From Pseudomonadota bacterium (GTDB lineage: Bacteria > Pseudomonadota > Gammaproteobacteria > Burkholderiales > Burkholderiaceae_C), in assembly GCA_020161145.1 (NCBI GenBank), contig JAIUPQ010000001.1, positions 682,001 through 746,000 on the forward strand: a stretch of 64,000 bases of DNA. Direction: 5' to 3'. Positions 54,028 to 62,557 of this stretch are shown one piece after another (the stretch's first letter is position 1; each line of letters opens with the position of its first letter). A program made the position numbers and the translations under genes. Under the pieces are notes generated by a model. It made no database searches. It was not told where the DNA came from and worked only from the letters and a program-made list of their open reading frames with translations.

Positions 54028-55134
54028 ATGCCCGACCTCGACCGCGAAACCCACGCCGCCTTCTCGACCCAGGACACCACCCGCATCGACGACACGCGCA
54101 TCGCCGCCGTGCGGGCGCTGGTCTCGCCCGCCATGCTGCAGGACGACATGCCGGTGACGCCCGCCATCGAGCCGCTGATCGAGCGCGCGCGCAGCGAGAT
54201 TGCCGCTGTGCTGGCCGGCCGCGACGAGCGGCTGCTGGTGGTCGTCGGCCCGTGCTCCATCCACGACCATGACCAGGCCATGCAGTACGCCCGCCTGCTG
54301 CAGCGCGAGGCCCAGGCGCTGGCGGGCGAGCTGCTCATCGTCATGCGCGTCTACTTTGAAAAGCCCCGCACCACCGTGGGCTGGAAGGGCTACATCAACG
54401 ACCCGCTGATGGACGGCTCCAACCGCATCAACGAGGGCCTGCGCCGCGCACGCCAGTTGCTGCTGGATGTCTGCGCGCTGGGCCTGCCGGCCGGCACCGA
54501 GTTCCTGGACCTGCTGTCGCCGCAGTACATGAGCGACCTCATCGCCTGGGGCGCCATCGGCGCGCGCACCACCGAAAGCCAGAGCCACCGCCAACTGGCC
54601 TCGGGCCTCTCGTGCCCGGTGGGCTTCAAGAACGGCACCGACGGCGGCGTCAAGGTGGCTGCCGACGCGCTGCTGGCCGCGCGCGCGCCGCACAGCTTCA
54701 TGGGCATGACCAAGATGGGCGTGGCTGCCATCTTCGAGACGCGCGGCAACCCCGACACCCACATCATCCTGCGCGGCGGCAAGGCGCCCAACTTCGACGC
54801 CGCCTCGGTGGACGCCGCCTGCGCCGCGCTCAAGGCCGCCGGCCTGCGCGAGCACGTGATGATCGACTGCTCGCACGCCAACTCCAGCAAGCAGCACCGC
54901 AAGCAGATCGAGGTCGGCCGCGACATCGCCGCGCGCATCGCCACCGGCGAGCGGCGCATCAGCGGTGTGATGATTGAAAGCCATCTGCTCGAAGGCCGCC
55001 AGGACGTCGCGAACGGCAGCCTGCCCCAGCCCGGCATCTCCGTCACCGACGCCTGCCTGGGCTGGGACGACACCGCACCGCTGCTGCGCGAGCTGGCTGC
55101 CGCCGTGCGCACGCGTCGGGAGCGCGCGGCGTGA
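54028..55134 (+). CDS. aroG: DAHP synthase, AroG/AroF type
   Basis: First step of the shikimate pathway: PEP plus erythrose-4-phosphate gives DAHP. Type I-alpha, 368 residues. Strings: LLVVVGPCSIHDHDQAMQYA, MRVYFEKPRTTVGWKGYINDP, CPVGFKNGTDGG and MIDCSHANSSK with metal His. ATG 54028 fits the family N-terminus; a TTG at 54019 is less likely. Which aromatic amino acid inhibits it cannot be read. It overlaps nudB by GTGA. Confidence 0.95.
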   Translation: MPDLDRETHAAFSTQDTTRIDDTRIAAVRALVSPAMLQDDMPVTPAIEPLIERARSEIAAVLAGRDERLLVVVGPCSIHDHDQAMQYARLLQREAQALAGELLIVMRVYFEKPRTTVGWKGYINDPLMDGSNRINEGLRRARQLLLDVCALGLPAGTEFLDLLSPQYMSDLIAWGAIGARTTESQSHRQLASGLSCPVGFKNGTDGGVKVAADALLAARAPHSFMGMTKMGVAAIFETRGNPDTHIILRGGKAPNFDAASVDAACAALKAAGLREHVMIDCSHANSSKQHRKQIEVGRDIAARIATGERRISGVMIESHLLEGRQDVANGSLPQPGISVTDACLGWDDTAPLLRELAAAVRTRRERAA

Positions 55135-55571
55135 CGCACAAGATCCCGCGCAGCGTGCTGGTCGTCATCCACACGCCCGCGCTGGACGTGCTGCTGCTGG
55201 AGCGTGCCGACGCCCCCGGCTTCTGGCAAAGCGTCACCGGCTCGCTGGACGCCGAGGACGAACCGTTGGCCACTGCCGCCTGGCGCGAAGTGGGCGAGGA
55301 GACCGGCATTCAGACCGGCACCCTTACCGACTGGGCGCTGGAGAACGTCTACGAGCTCTACCCGCGCTGGCGCCAGCGCTATGCGCCCGGCATCACCCAC
55401 AACACCGAGCACGTCTTTGGCCTGGCCGTGCCCGCCGGTACGCCGGTGACCCTTGCGCCGCGCGAGCACACCGCCCACGCGTGGCTGCCCTGGCGCGAGG
55501 CCGCCGACCGCTGCTTCTCGCCCAGCAACGCCGAGGCCATCCTGCATCTGGCGCGGCTGTCACCGCCGTAA
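55131..55571 (+). CDS. nudB: Dihydroneopterin triphosphate diphosphatase
   Basis: Nudix hydrolase of 146 residues that takes part in folate synthesis. The Nudix box G-x5-E-x7-REVxEExG spans GSLDAEDEPLATAAWREVGE. FWQSVTGSLD and NTEHVFGL are NudB-like. GTG start overlaps aroG, linking aromatic and folate precursors. Its last codons and stop belong to a 21-base sequence also found at the end of the next gene. Confidence 0.92.
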   Translation: MTHKIPRSVLVVIHTPALDVLLLERADAPGFWQSVTGSLDAEDEPLATAAWREVGEETGIQTGTLTDWALENVYELYPRWRQRYAPGITHNTEHVFGLAVPAGTPVTLAPREHTAHAWLPWREAADRCFSPSNAEAILHLARLSPP

Positions 55572-55574
55572 CGC
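55554..55574 (+). repeat. 21-base direct repeat, copy 1
   Basis: This 21-base sequence spans the nudB stop codon and recurs identically at 56999-57019 over the stop of the next gene. It encodes RLSPP-stop in both reading frames. Confidence 0.8.
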
Positions 55575-55618
55575 CAACGCGGCCACACACCTCGCGCACC
55601 GGCCCACCACAATGCGGT

Positions 55619-57016
55619 GTGCAAGCGGGCGAATCCCTGACCATCGAGTTGCAACCCACGGCCGTGTGCTGGCCTGGCGGGCGCATCGGCGCGCGCCTGC
55701 TGCCCCGGCTGCTGGCGGCCTTGCTGCAAGCCCATGCCGAAGGCGGCGCCCGGGCCGACCGCCCCTGCGACCGGGCCGAGCTGCGCGCGCGGCTGCAACT
55801 GCCCGAGTTGCACCGCACCCAGCTGTGGCGCGCCTGGGGCCGGCTGGCCGGCACGCCCCTGGCCGGCCTGGTGCAGGCGCAGGCCCTGAGCAGCGGCCCC
55901 TATTGGCTGGACGCCGGCTGCCTGGCGCAACTGGCCTGGCGGGTGGACGCCGCGCTGGCCGTGCCCGCCCCGGCACCCGCCAGCGCCGCACTGCCACTGC
56001 TGCCCATGGCCTATGTCGAGGCGCTGGCGCGGGCCGACCACCTGCTCGACCGCGGCGCCCTCTACCCGGCCCGCGCCTGCCTGGCCGAGGCCGCTGCCAG
56101 CCTGCCTGCCGGCGACACCGGGGCCGCGCTGGCCGTGCTCGAGCGCCAGGCCCGCATCGCCCGCCGGCTGGGCGACTGGGCCGGCCTGCAGCGCAGCCTG
56201 CGCACCCTGCGGGCGCGGCTGGCCGATGCCGGGCTGGACGCCCCCACGCGCCACGCCTACACCCAGCGCGCCGCGCTGCTCGACGCCTGGCATTGCCTGG
56301 CCAGCCTGGGCCATGCCGATGCCGCGCTGCAGCGGCTGGCCGCGCTGGACCAGCGCCTGTGGGCGGCCGATCCCGTCTTGCAGGCCGACGCGCTCAACCT
56401 GCGCGGCCTGGCGCGCCGCGACGTGGCATTGGCGCGCGGCGATGCAGCCCTGGCCCACGCCGCACTGGATGACCTGGCCGCCGCGCTGCGCGCCGCCACG
56501 CTGGCGGGCGTGGCCGACGCCTTGCAGGTGGTCAGCGCCAACCTGGCCAACACCTTGCACCGGCTGGAGGAGGGCGGTCTTGCACCACCCGCTCCCGACG
56601 CCTTGCGCTGGTTGCTGCTGAGCGAGGCCGTCTGTGCGCGCCGTGGGCTGGCGCCACATTCGCTGCTGGGGGCCATCTTCTTGCTCAACATGGCCGACCG
56701 CCACGCGCTGCGCTTTGCCCAGGTGGCCGCCCTGGCGGCCGAGGTGGGGCTGGATCTGGCGGGCGAGGGCTTTGCCGCCTGGGCGGCGGCGCGCTGGGCG
56801 CAATGTCGGCCGCTGCTGGCCCAGGTGCCGGCCGAGCAGCGCTGCGCCTTCGTGCTGCTGTGGTCGCGCCACGCCGAGCGAGAGGGCGACCTCTACACCG
56901 CACTGGAGCTGCTGGGCCAGGCGCGCCACCATGCGCGCAAGCTGCGCGCCGGCCCGCGCCGCACGCGCTACGAGGCCGAGATCGCCGCCACGCAGGCCCG
57001 GCTGTCACCGCCGTAA
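55619..57016 (+). CDS. Hypothetical alpha-helical (TPR-like) protein
   Basis: A protein of about 465 residues I do not recognise. After an N-terminal segment of about 100 residues with a possible DNA-binding or effector-like part (LPRLLAALLQAHAEGG, RLQLPELHRTQLWRAWGRL), the sequence is helix after helix in TPR-like pairs (ALARADHLLDRGALYPARACLAEA; AERE-GDLYTALELLGQARHHARKL), rich in Ala, Leu and Arg. GTG 55619 is the first start after nudB; no clear ribosome site. It may be a bacterial activator-like or scaffold protein. It ends with the same RLSPP as nudB. Confidence 0.6.
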   Translation: MQAGESLTIELQPTAVCWPGGRIGARLLPRLLAALLQAHAEGGARADRPCDRAELRARLQLPELHRTQLWRAWGRLAGTPLAGLVQAQALSSGPYWLDAGCLAQLAWRVDAALAVPAPAPASAALPLLPMAYVEALARADHLLDRGALYPARACLAEAAASLPAGDTGAALAVLERQARIARRLGDWAGLQRSLRTLRARLADAGLDAPTRHAYTQRAALLDAWHCLASLGHADAALQRLAALDQRLWAADPVLQADALNLRGLARRDVALARGDAALAHAALDDLAAALRAATLAGVADALQVVSANLANTLHRLEEGGLAPPAPDALRWLLLSEAVCARRGLAPHSLLGAIFLLNMADRHALRFAQVAALAAEVGLDLAGEGFAAWAAARWAQCRPLLAQVPAEQRCAFVLLWSRHAEREGDLYTALELLGQARHHARKLRAGPRRTRYEAEIAATQARLSPP

Positions 57017-57019
57017 CGC
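56999..57019 (+). repeat. 21-base direct repeat, copy 2
   Basis: Identical to 55554-55574, again across a stop codon. With one mismatch the match extends a few bases upstream. The sequence between the two copies is the helical protein gene. Confidence 0.8.
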
Positions 57020-57085
57020 AGTGCCAGCCCCCGCAACAGGCGGGCCTTGGGCAGCATGGCCACTCCCTGAACCAAGGAGCCCTCC

Positions 57086-57964
57086 ATGTCTCTTTCCATC
57101 ACCCGCCGCCATGCCGCCGCCACCTTGACGGCGGCGGCTGCCCTGGGCCTGGCGCGGCCCACCGCCGCCGTCCCGTCCGCCACCACCGAGCCGCTGGCCG
57201 AAACCTGGGACGAGCGCATCGACCTGGCCACCGCCTTCAGCGCCGTGGGCACACGCGGTGTGTTCGTCGTCTACGACGCGCCCACGCGCCGCTGGATCAC
57301 CTCGGACGGCAGCCGGGCCTTCGTGCGCCACTCGCCTGCCTCCACGTTCAAGATCGTGGGCACGCTGATCGGCCTGGAGACCGGCGTGGTCAGTGGCCCC
57401 GACGAGGTCTTTCGCTGGGATGGCGTGCGGCGCGACCGGGCCGAACTCAACCGCGACCTCACGCTGGCCCAGGCCTACCAGGTCTCGGCCGTCTGGGTCT
57501 ACCAGGCCATTGCGCGGCGCGTGGGGCCGGCCGGCATGCGGGCCTGGATGCACCAGCTGCGCTACGGCAGCGCCGACGTGGGCGCACCTGCGGCGCACGA
57601 CCGCTTCTGGCTCGAGGGGCCGCTGGCCATCGCCGCCACCGAGCAGGTGGATTTCCTGCGTCGCCTGAGCGAAGGCCGCCTGCCGATGGCCGCAACCACG
57701 CTGGCCCGGGCCCGCACGGTGATGCGGCGCGACAGCGGCCCCGGCTGGCAGCTCTTTGCCAAGACCGGCTGGACCAACGCCAACAACAAGGGGGTGGCCT
57801 TGGGCTGGTTCGTCGGCTGGGTCGAGCGCGAAGGCGGCGCGCGCAGCTGCTTTGCGCTCAACCTCGACATCGCCACCGAGGCCCACGGTGCCGCGCGCAT
57901 CAGCCTGGCCCTGAAGCTGCTGGCGCAACTGGGCTTGCTGGAGGCTGCGGCCACGCCAAAATAG
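57086..57964 (+). CDS. Class D (OXA-like) beta-lactamase
   Basis: Serine beta-lactamase homolog of 292 residues. Class D motifs: Ser86-x-x-Lys89 (PASTFK; the Lys is normally carboxylated), Ser134-Ala-Val136, Tyr160-Gly161-Ser162 in place of the usual YGN, FWLEGPL at 174-180, and Lys226-Thr-Gly228 in AKTGW. The signal peptide begins MSLSITRRHAAATLTAAAALG, with a TRR pair that may make it a Tat substrate. AAGGAG precedes the ATG. No regulator or mobile element is adjacent, so it looks chromosomal and intrinsic. Whether it gives resistance is untested. Confidence 0.9.
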   Translation: MSLSITRRHAAATLTAAAALGLARPTAAVPSATTEPLAETWDERIDLATAFSAVGTRGVFVVYDAPTRRWITSDGSRAFVRHSPASTFKIVGTLIGLETGVVSGPDEVFRWDGVRRDRAELNRDLTLAQAYQVSAVWVYQAIARRVGPAGMRAWMHQLRYGSADVGAPAAHDRFWLEGPLAIAATEQVDFLRRLSEGRLPMAATTLARARTVMRRDSGPGWQLFAKTGWTNANNKGVALGWFVGWVEREGGARSCFALNLDIATEAHGAARISLALKLLAQLGLLEAAATPK

Positions 57965-57994
57965 CGCCGCCCCGCGCTGACCCTCGATGCCCTC

Positions 57995-58777
57995 ATGACC
58001 TTCTCCGAATCCGTCCTCGCCCTCACCGGCCCCTTGCGCGTGGCCACCTACAACATCCACAAAGGCGTGCGCGGCGGGGTGCTGGTGCGCCAGCGGCTGG
58101 AGATCCACAACCTGGGCCTGGGCATCGAGGCGCTGGACGCCGACATCGTCTGCCTGCAGGAGGTGCGGCTGTTCCACCGCACCCATGCCCGCGCCTTCCA
58201 CCGCACCCACCTGGGTTGGCCCGAGGCGGGGCAGGCCGAATTCCTGGCGCCCGAGGGCTACGCCACCGCCTACCGCACCAACGCCATCACCCGCGACGGC
58301 GAGCACGGCAACGCGCTGCTGGCACGCTGGCCGCTGGGCGAGGTGGGCCACCACGACGTGTCCGACCACCGCTTCGAGCAGCGCGGTTTTCTGCACGTGC
58401 CGGTCAACTGGCGCGGCACCACGGTGCACACCGTGGTCGCCCACCTGGGCCTGATGCATGGCAGCCGCGTGCGCCAGGTGCAGCGGCTGGCCGAGTACCT
58501 GCAGCGCGAGGTGCCGGCCGACGTGCCGCTGGTGGTGGCCGGCGACTTCAACGACTGGGGCGAGCGGCTGGACCCGCTGCTGCGCACCCAAGGCCTGACG
58601 CGGGCCGTGCCGCCTGGCGGGCGGCTGCTGACCTTCCCCTCGCGGGTGCCGGTGTTTGCGCTGGACCGCGTCTACGCGCGCGGCCTGCGCTGCGTGGGCG
58701 GGCATGTGCCGCGCGGTGGTGCCTGGGCGCGCATGTCCGACCACTTGCCGCTGGTCATCGAGCTGGATCTGGAGTGA
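57995..58777 (+). CDS. Endonuclease/exonuclease/phosphatase family protein
   Basis: A 260-residue EEP-fold metal-dependent phosphodiesterase. Signatures are RVATYNIHKGV, DIVCLQEVRLF (metal Glu), VVAHLGLMHGSRVRQ, VAGDFNDW and MSDHLPLVIEL (catalytic His). It is coupled to clsB by GTGA; this EEP-clsB pair is frequent in betaproteobacteria and suggests a phospholipid-related role. Confidence 0.92.
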   Translation: MTFSESVLALTGPLRVATYNIHKGVRGGVLVRQRLEIHNLGLGIEALDADIVCLQEVRLFHRTHARAFHRTHLGWPEAGQAEFLAPEGYATAYRTNAITRDGEHGNALLARWPLGEVGHHDVSDHRFEQRGFLHVPVNWRGTTVHTVVAHLGLMHGSRVRQVQRLAEYLQREVPADVPLVVAGDFNDWGERLDPLLRTQGLTRAVPPGGRLLTFPSRVPVFALDRVYARGLRCVGGHVPRGGAWARMSDHLPLVIELDLE

Positions 58778-60066
58778 GCCGCGTCGCCCTGCCGCAGCCG
58801 GCGCGCCGCCAAGGCGCCTCGCCCGGTGAGCGCGCCACCTATTGGGGCGGCAATGGCGTGACCCTGCTGACGGGTGGCGACACGCTGTTCCCGGCCATGG
58901 TGACGGCCATCGACGCCGCGCAGGACGAGGTCTGGCTGGCCACCTACATCTACCACGACGACGCCGACACCCGCCCGGTGACCGCCGCCCTGGTGCGGGC
59001 CGCCCAGCGCGGCGTGCGCGTGCAGGTGGTGGTGGACGGCTTTGGCAGCGCCAAGGCGCTGTTTGCGCTGCGCGCGCTGCTGGAGCCGGCCGGCGTGGCG
59101 CTGGCCGTGTTCCGCCCGCTGGAGCGCTGGTGGAACTGGCTGCAATCCGAGCAGCTGCGCCGGCTGCACCAGAAGCTGTGCGTGGTGGACGATGCCCGGG
59201 CCTTCGTCGGCGGCATCAACCTGCTGGCCGACCGGCTGGACATCAACCACGGCCCCACCGAGCAGCCCCGGCTGGACTTTGCGCTGGCCGTCACCGGCCC
59301 GCTGGTGGACGAGGTGCGCCAGACCGCGCGTGCCGTGTGGCTGCGCGCCACGCTGGGCCGCCACTGGCAGCAGGAGCTGGGGGCGCTGTGGCGCTCGGCC
59401 GAGCCGCTGGCCTTGTCTCGCCGGCTGCTGGAGCGGCTGCGCATCGTGGCCGCCGAGCCGGCCGAGCCGCTGGCGCCCCAGCCGCTGCCCACCCCGGTGC
59501 GGCTGCGCTTCGTGGTGCGCGACAACGTGCGCCAGCGCAGCAGCATCGAGCAGGCCTACACCGTGGCCTTGCTGGCCGCGCGCGAGCGGGTGGACATCGT
59601 CTGCCCCTATTTCTATCCGCGCGCCGGCTTTCGCGGCATCTTGCGCAACGCCGCCCGGCGCGGCGTGCGCGTGCGGCTGCTGCTGCAGGGCAAGGTGGAC
59701 TACCGGCTGGCGGGCCTGGCGGCCCGGGCCATGTACCGCGAGCTGCTGGGCGCCGGGGTGGAAATCTACGAGTACAAGGCCGCCTACCTGCACGCCAAGG
59801 TGGCCTGCATCGACGCCAACTGGGCCACGGTGGGCAGCTCCAACATCGACCCGCTGTCGCTGGTGCTCAACCTGGAGGCCAACGTCGTGGTGGACGACAC
59901 CTGTGTGACGGGCGAGTTGCGGGCGGCGCTGGAGCGGGCATTTGCCCAATCGGAGCAGGTCAAGACCCTGCCGCCGGACGGTGTGACGGCCTGGCTGGCC
60001 CGCAGCCTGGTGGCGACGGCAACGCGCTGGTATCTGCGGGTGGCCGGGGTGTCGCGCCGCTACTGA
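58774..60066 (+). CDS. clsB: Cardiolipin synthase B-like phospholipase D protein
   Basis: Phosphatidyltransferase of the PLD superfamily, 430 residues. Two HKD motifs: His132 in HQKLCVVDD with FVGGINLLADR, and His340 in HAKVACIDANWATVGSSNID. ClsB condenses phospholipids to cardiolipin at the inner membrane. It lacks the N-terminal transmembrane helices of ClsA, as expected for ClsB. GTG start overlaps the EEP gene. Confidence 0.92.
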   Translation: MSRVALPQPARRQGASPGERATYWGGNGVTLLTGGDTLFPAMVTAIDAAQDEVWLATYIYHDDADTRPVTAALVRAAQRGVRVQVVVDGFGSAKALFALRALLEPAGVALAVFRPLERWWNWLQSEQLRRLHQKLCVVDDARAFVGGINLLADRLDINHGPTEQPRLDFALAVTGPLVDEVRQTARAVWLRATLGRHWQQELGALWRSAEPLALSRRLLERLRIVAAEPAEPLAPQPLPTPVRLRFVVRDNVRQRSSIEQAYTVALLAARERVDIVCPYFYPRAGFRGILRNAARRGVRVRLLLQGKVDYRLAGLAARAMYRELLGAGVEIYEYKAAYLHAKVACIDANWATVGSSNIDPLSLVLNLEANVVVDDTCVTGELRAALERAFAQSEQVKTLPPDGVTAWLARSLVATATRWYLRVAGVSRRY

Positions 60067-60082
60067 CCGGTTTCGGCCTGCT

Positions 60083-60412
60083 TCAGGCCTGCGCCAGCCC
60101 CGTGCTGCGTGCGCGCTGTGCGTGGCCGCTGGCACCATAGAGGGCGCCGGCCGCAGCTTGCGGCAGCAGGGCGGCGAGGCCTTGGTTGACCTGGGCCAGG
60201 GCGCGGGCCACGGCCTCGCGCTGGACGTGCACCTGCGCCGCCAGTGCCTGCAACTGCGGCAACTCGGCCGCCGTGGGCGGGCGCGCGTGCTGCAAGGCGA
60301 TCTGCAAATCGTGTGCGGCCGAGGCGATGGCCCCGGACTCGCCGCCCGCCAGCGCTTGCGCCAGTGCCTGGGCGCGGGCGGAAAGAGCCCCCGGCGAGGC
60401 GGGCTGGTTCAT
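60083..60412 (-). CDS. flgN: FlgN-like flagellar chaperone
   Basis: A 109-residue Ala/Gln-rich helical protein, the likely export chaperone for hook-filament junction proteins FlgK and FlgL. Sequence is poorly conserved; the call rests on helix content, size and its position after flgM with an ATGA overlap. It is convergent with clsB. Confidence 0.78.
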   Translation of the reverse strand: MNQPASPGALSARAQALAQALAGGESGAIASAAHDLQIALQHARPPTAAELPQLQALAAQVHVQREAVARALAQVNQGLAALLPQAAAGALYGASGHAQRARSTGLAQA

Positions 60413-60723
60413 TGCGCCTGCTGACGGGTGGCCAGCAGCTCGCGGGCGTTGGTCAGCAGCTTGTCGGCGATCTTGTCGGCGTTGACCTCGAAGCGGCCTT
60501 CGCGGATGGCCTGGGCCATGCGTTGCACTTTGTCCATGTCGAAGCTGCCGTCGGCTTGTTCGGCGCTGGCCAGGGCGGTGGCTGCGGGCGAGAGTTGCAC
60601 CTGGGCGCTGGCCGATTGGGCTTCGCGCGCCTGCACGGTGGGCGCGCCCGGCTGGCCGGGCTTGCGCTCCTGGGTCAGCGGCGCATGCAGCGCCGCAACG
60701 GTGTCGGGTGGGTTGATCTTCAT
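60409..60723 (-). CDS. flgM: Anti-sigma-28 factor FlgM
   Basis: A 104-residue inhibitor of the flagellar sigma factor FliA, exported once the hook is complete. N-terminus MKINPP and the C-terminal sigma-binding part FDMDKVQRMAQAIREGRFEVNADKIADKLL match the family. ATG 60723 has AGGAG at proper spacing. A sigma-28 promoter lies upstream, so FlgM should be under FliA feedback. Confidence 0.93.
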   Translation of the reverse strand: MKINPPDTVAALHAPLTQERKPGQPGAPTVQAREAQSASAQVQLSPAATALASAEQADGSFDMDKVQRMAQAIREGRFEVNADKIADKLLTNARELLATRQQAQ

Positions 60724-60775
60724 ACGGGACTCCTGGGCACCGATGGGGCCATGGTCTGGAACCATCGTAGCCGGT

Positions 60776-60802
60776 ATATCGGCCGACCCAGCGGCGGAAT
60801 TA
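60776..60802 (-). promoter_or_regulatory. Sigma-28 (FliA) promoter for flgMN
   Basis: On the minus strand TAAT, a 15-base spacer, then GCCGATAT. The consensus is TAAA-N15-GCCGATAA, so the -10 matches 7 of 8 and the -35 core 3 of 4. Transcription would begin about 45 bases before the flgM ATG. The extended -35 is weak. Confidence 0.7.
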
Positions 60803-60835
60803 AGGGGTTTTCAGAGGCCATTTCCGTTGGGCACC

Positions 60836-61516
60836 TCATAGCGCCAATTCCTTGGGGCCCACGGGTTGCCCCTGGACCACACGCCCGTTGTCGAGCCGCA
60901 CGCGCGCAGGGCTGCCCTCGATGCCGGGCGACAAGGCCTGGCCCTCGGCCGCAATGCGCCAGCCCGGGCCCTGGGCGACGAGGCGCACGGTGTCGCCGCT
61001 GGCGAACCACTGCCGCGCCTTGAGGTCGATCTGGCGCAAGGTGGCGCCCGCCGCCAGCGGCCGCGCCAGCGTGCGCCCCAGGGCCGGTGCAGCCTCGCGC
61101 ACGGCAGGGCTGGGGGCTTCGGCCAGATCGACTTCGGCGCTCGCCAGGTGATGGGCCTGCAGCACGGTACCGGCGGGCAGGGCGGTGGCGGCGGTTTGGG
61201 CACTGGCCCAGATCTTGACGGTCACGGGCAGGCTGACGCGCCACTTCTTGTCGCCCTCCACGCAGGCCAGCATCAGCCGCGTGCGGCCGGCCAGCGGCAC
61301 GCCGGGGGGCACCTGGGGTTCGATCTTGCGGCAGGGGGCCAGGCGCAGCCGGGGGTCGAGCTGGCCCACTTGCACCTCCACGCGCGCGCCCGGCTCGGCC
61401 GCCGCCGCGCGGGCACTCAGCAACTGGCCGGCGCCATCGGGCACGGCCTGCGCGGGCGCCAGCAAGGGCGTTGCCGCCAGCAGCAGCGGCAGGGCAAAGC
61501 GTGACAGGGTTGGCAT
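60836..61516 (-). CDS. flgA: Flagellar P-ring chaperone FlgA
   Basis: A 226-residue periplasmic protein that assists P-ring assembly. Signal peptide MPTLSRFALPLLLAATPLLAPAQA; SAF-type domain with LPAGTVLQAHHL and RQWFASGDTVRLVAQG; end RVRLDNGRVVQGQPVG is typical. ATG 61516 is chosen over GTG 61525 for the signal peptide. It is divergent from flgB with 154 bases between; I see no confident promoter motif there. Confidence 0.94.
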   Translation of the reverse strand: MPTLSRFALPLLLAATPLLAPAQAVPDGAGQLLSARAAAAEPGARVEVQVGQLDPRLRLAPCRKIEPQVPPGVPLAGRTRLMLACVEGDKKWRVSLPVTVKIWASAQTAATALPAGTVLQAHHLASAEVDLAEAPSPAVREAAPALGRTLARPLAAGATLRQIDLKARQWFASGDTVRLVAQGPGWRIAAEGQALSPGIEGSPARVRLDNGRVVQGQPVGPKELAL

Positions 61517-61670
61517 GCAGGGCACTGTAGGGCGCAGGGTGCCGCACCGGGCGCGGAATTGGCCGGTTTAGGCCGTACTTCTTCGGGCCTGGGGCGGGGG
61601 GCAGCGTTTTCACAATCGAGGCACCGACGTTCATTCCGGATGTCGGCCGCTTGTTGTCGGAGCTTGAGCC

Positions 61671-62087
61671 ATGTTGCAGCGCCTCACCAACGCCCTCGAT
61701 TTCAACGCCCAGGCGTTGACGCTGCGCGCCGAGCGCCAGCGTGTCATCGCCAGCAACATCGCCAACGCCGACACCCCGGGCTACCAGGCCCGCGAGATGG
61801 ATTTCCCCCGCGCGCTGCGCGTGGCCACCGGCATGGCCAAGGGCGAGACCCGCATGGCAGCCACCCAGCCGGGTCATATGGCCACCGGCGTGCGCGGCGG
61901 CGTGGGGGCCAGCACGCTGGGCTTTGCCGCTGCGGCCCAGACCAATCTGGACGGCAACGGTGTGGACATGGACCGCGAGCGCGCCAGCTTTGCCGAGAAC
62001 GCCGTCAAGTACGAAGCCACGCTGCGCTTCATCAACGGGCAGGTGCGCAGCACGCTGGATGCGATGAAGAGCCCGTCGCAGGGCTGA
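61671..62087 (+). CDS. flgB: Flagellar proximal rod protein FlgB
   Basis: A rod subunit of 138 residues: LTNALDFNAQALTLRAERQRVIASNIANADTPG is the family N-terminus, with NGVDMDRERASFAENAVKYEATLRF at the end. It polymerises in the periplasmic rod after type III export; no cleaved signal peptide. It begins the flgBCDE operon; GGAG is about 9 bases before the ATG. Confidence 0.96.
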   Translation: MLQRLTNALDFNAQALTLRAERQRVIASNIANADTPGYQAREMDFPRALRVATGMAKGETRMAATQPGHMATGVRGGVGASTLGFAAAAQTNLDGNGVDMDRERASFAENAVKYEATLRFINGQVRSTLDAMKSPSQG

Positions 62088-62105
62088 TGCACAGGGAGTT
62101 GAGCC

Positions 62106-62549
62106 ATGAGTCTCTTCAACGTCTTCGACATTTCGGGCAGCGCGGTCAGCGCGCAGAGCCAGCGCCTGAACGTGGTGGCCTCCAACCTGGCCAATGCCGA
62201 CACCGTGGCCGGCCCCGACGGCCAGGCCTACAAGGCGCGCCAGGTGGTGTTCCAGACCTTGCTGGTGGGCGCCCAGCCCGATGGCGGCACGGGCTTTGAC
62301 GGCCCTGGCGGCAGCGCCGGCGTGCGCGTGGCCACCGTGGCCGAGGACCAGTCGGTGGGCCGCAAGGTGCGCGACCCGGGCCATCCGGCGGCCGATGCCG
62401 ATGGCTACGTCACCTACAGCAACGTCAACGCGGTGGAGGAGATGGTCAACATGATCTCCGCCTCGCGCTCCTACCAGAACAACATCGAAGTGATGAACAC
62501 CGCCAAGAGCCTGCTGCAAAAGACCTTGCAGATGGGCCAGGGCGTTTGA
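62106..62549 (+). CDS. flgC: Flagellar proximal rod protein FlgC
   Basis: A rod subunit of 147 residues. [46 protein letters not shown] and the C-terminal coiled coil [30 protein letters not shown] are diagnostic. It follows flgB by 18 bases. Confidence 0.97.
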   Translation: MSLFNVFDISGSAVSAQSQRLNVVASNLANADTVAGPDGQAYKARQVVFQTLLVGAQPDGGTGFDGPGGSAGVRVATVAEDQSVGRKVRDPGHPAADADGYVTYSNVNAVEEMVNMISASRSYQNNIEVMNTAKSLLQKTLQMGQGV

Positions 62550-62557
62550 GGTAAGCC

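Noticed and set aside
54974..55618. Upstream extension of the helical protein through nudB
   Set aside because: This stretch overlaps aroG and nudB, both clearly real in other frames, and its composition is Arg/Pro-rich. The gene is taken to start at GTG 55619.
56803..58773. In-frame upstream extension of clsB for 657 codons
   Set aside because: The frame stays open by GC bias, but it crosses the helical-protein, beta-lactamase and EEP genes in another frame. Only the part from GTG 58774 has ClsB homology and the GTGA coupling.
51511..58809. Shared 16-base CCGCAGCCGGCGCGCC before aspS and in clsB
   Set aside because: Short and pure GC in a GC-rich genome, one copy coding and one not; chance is a sufficient explanation.
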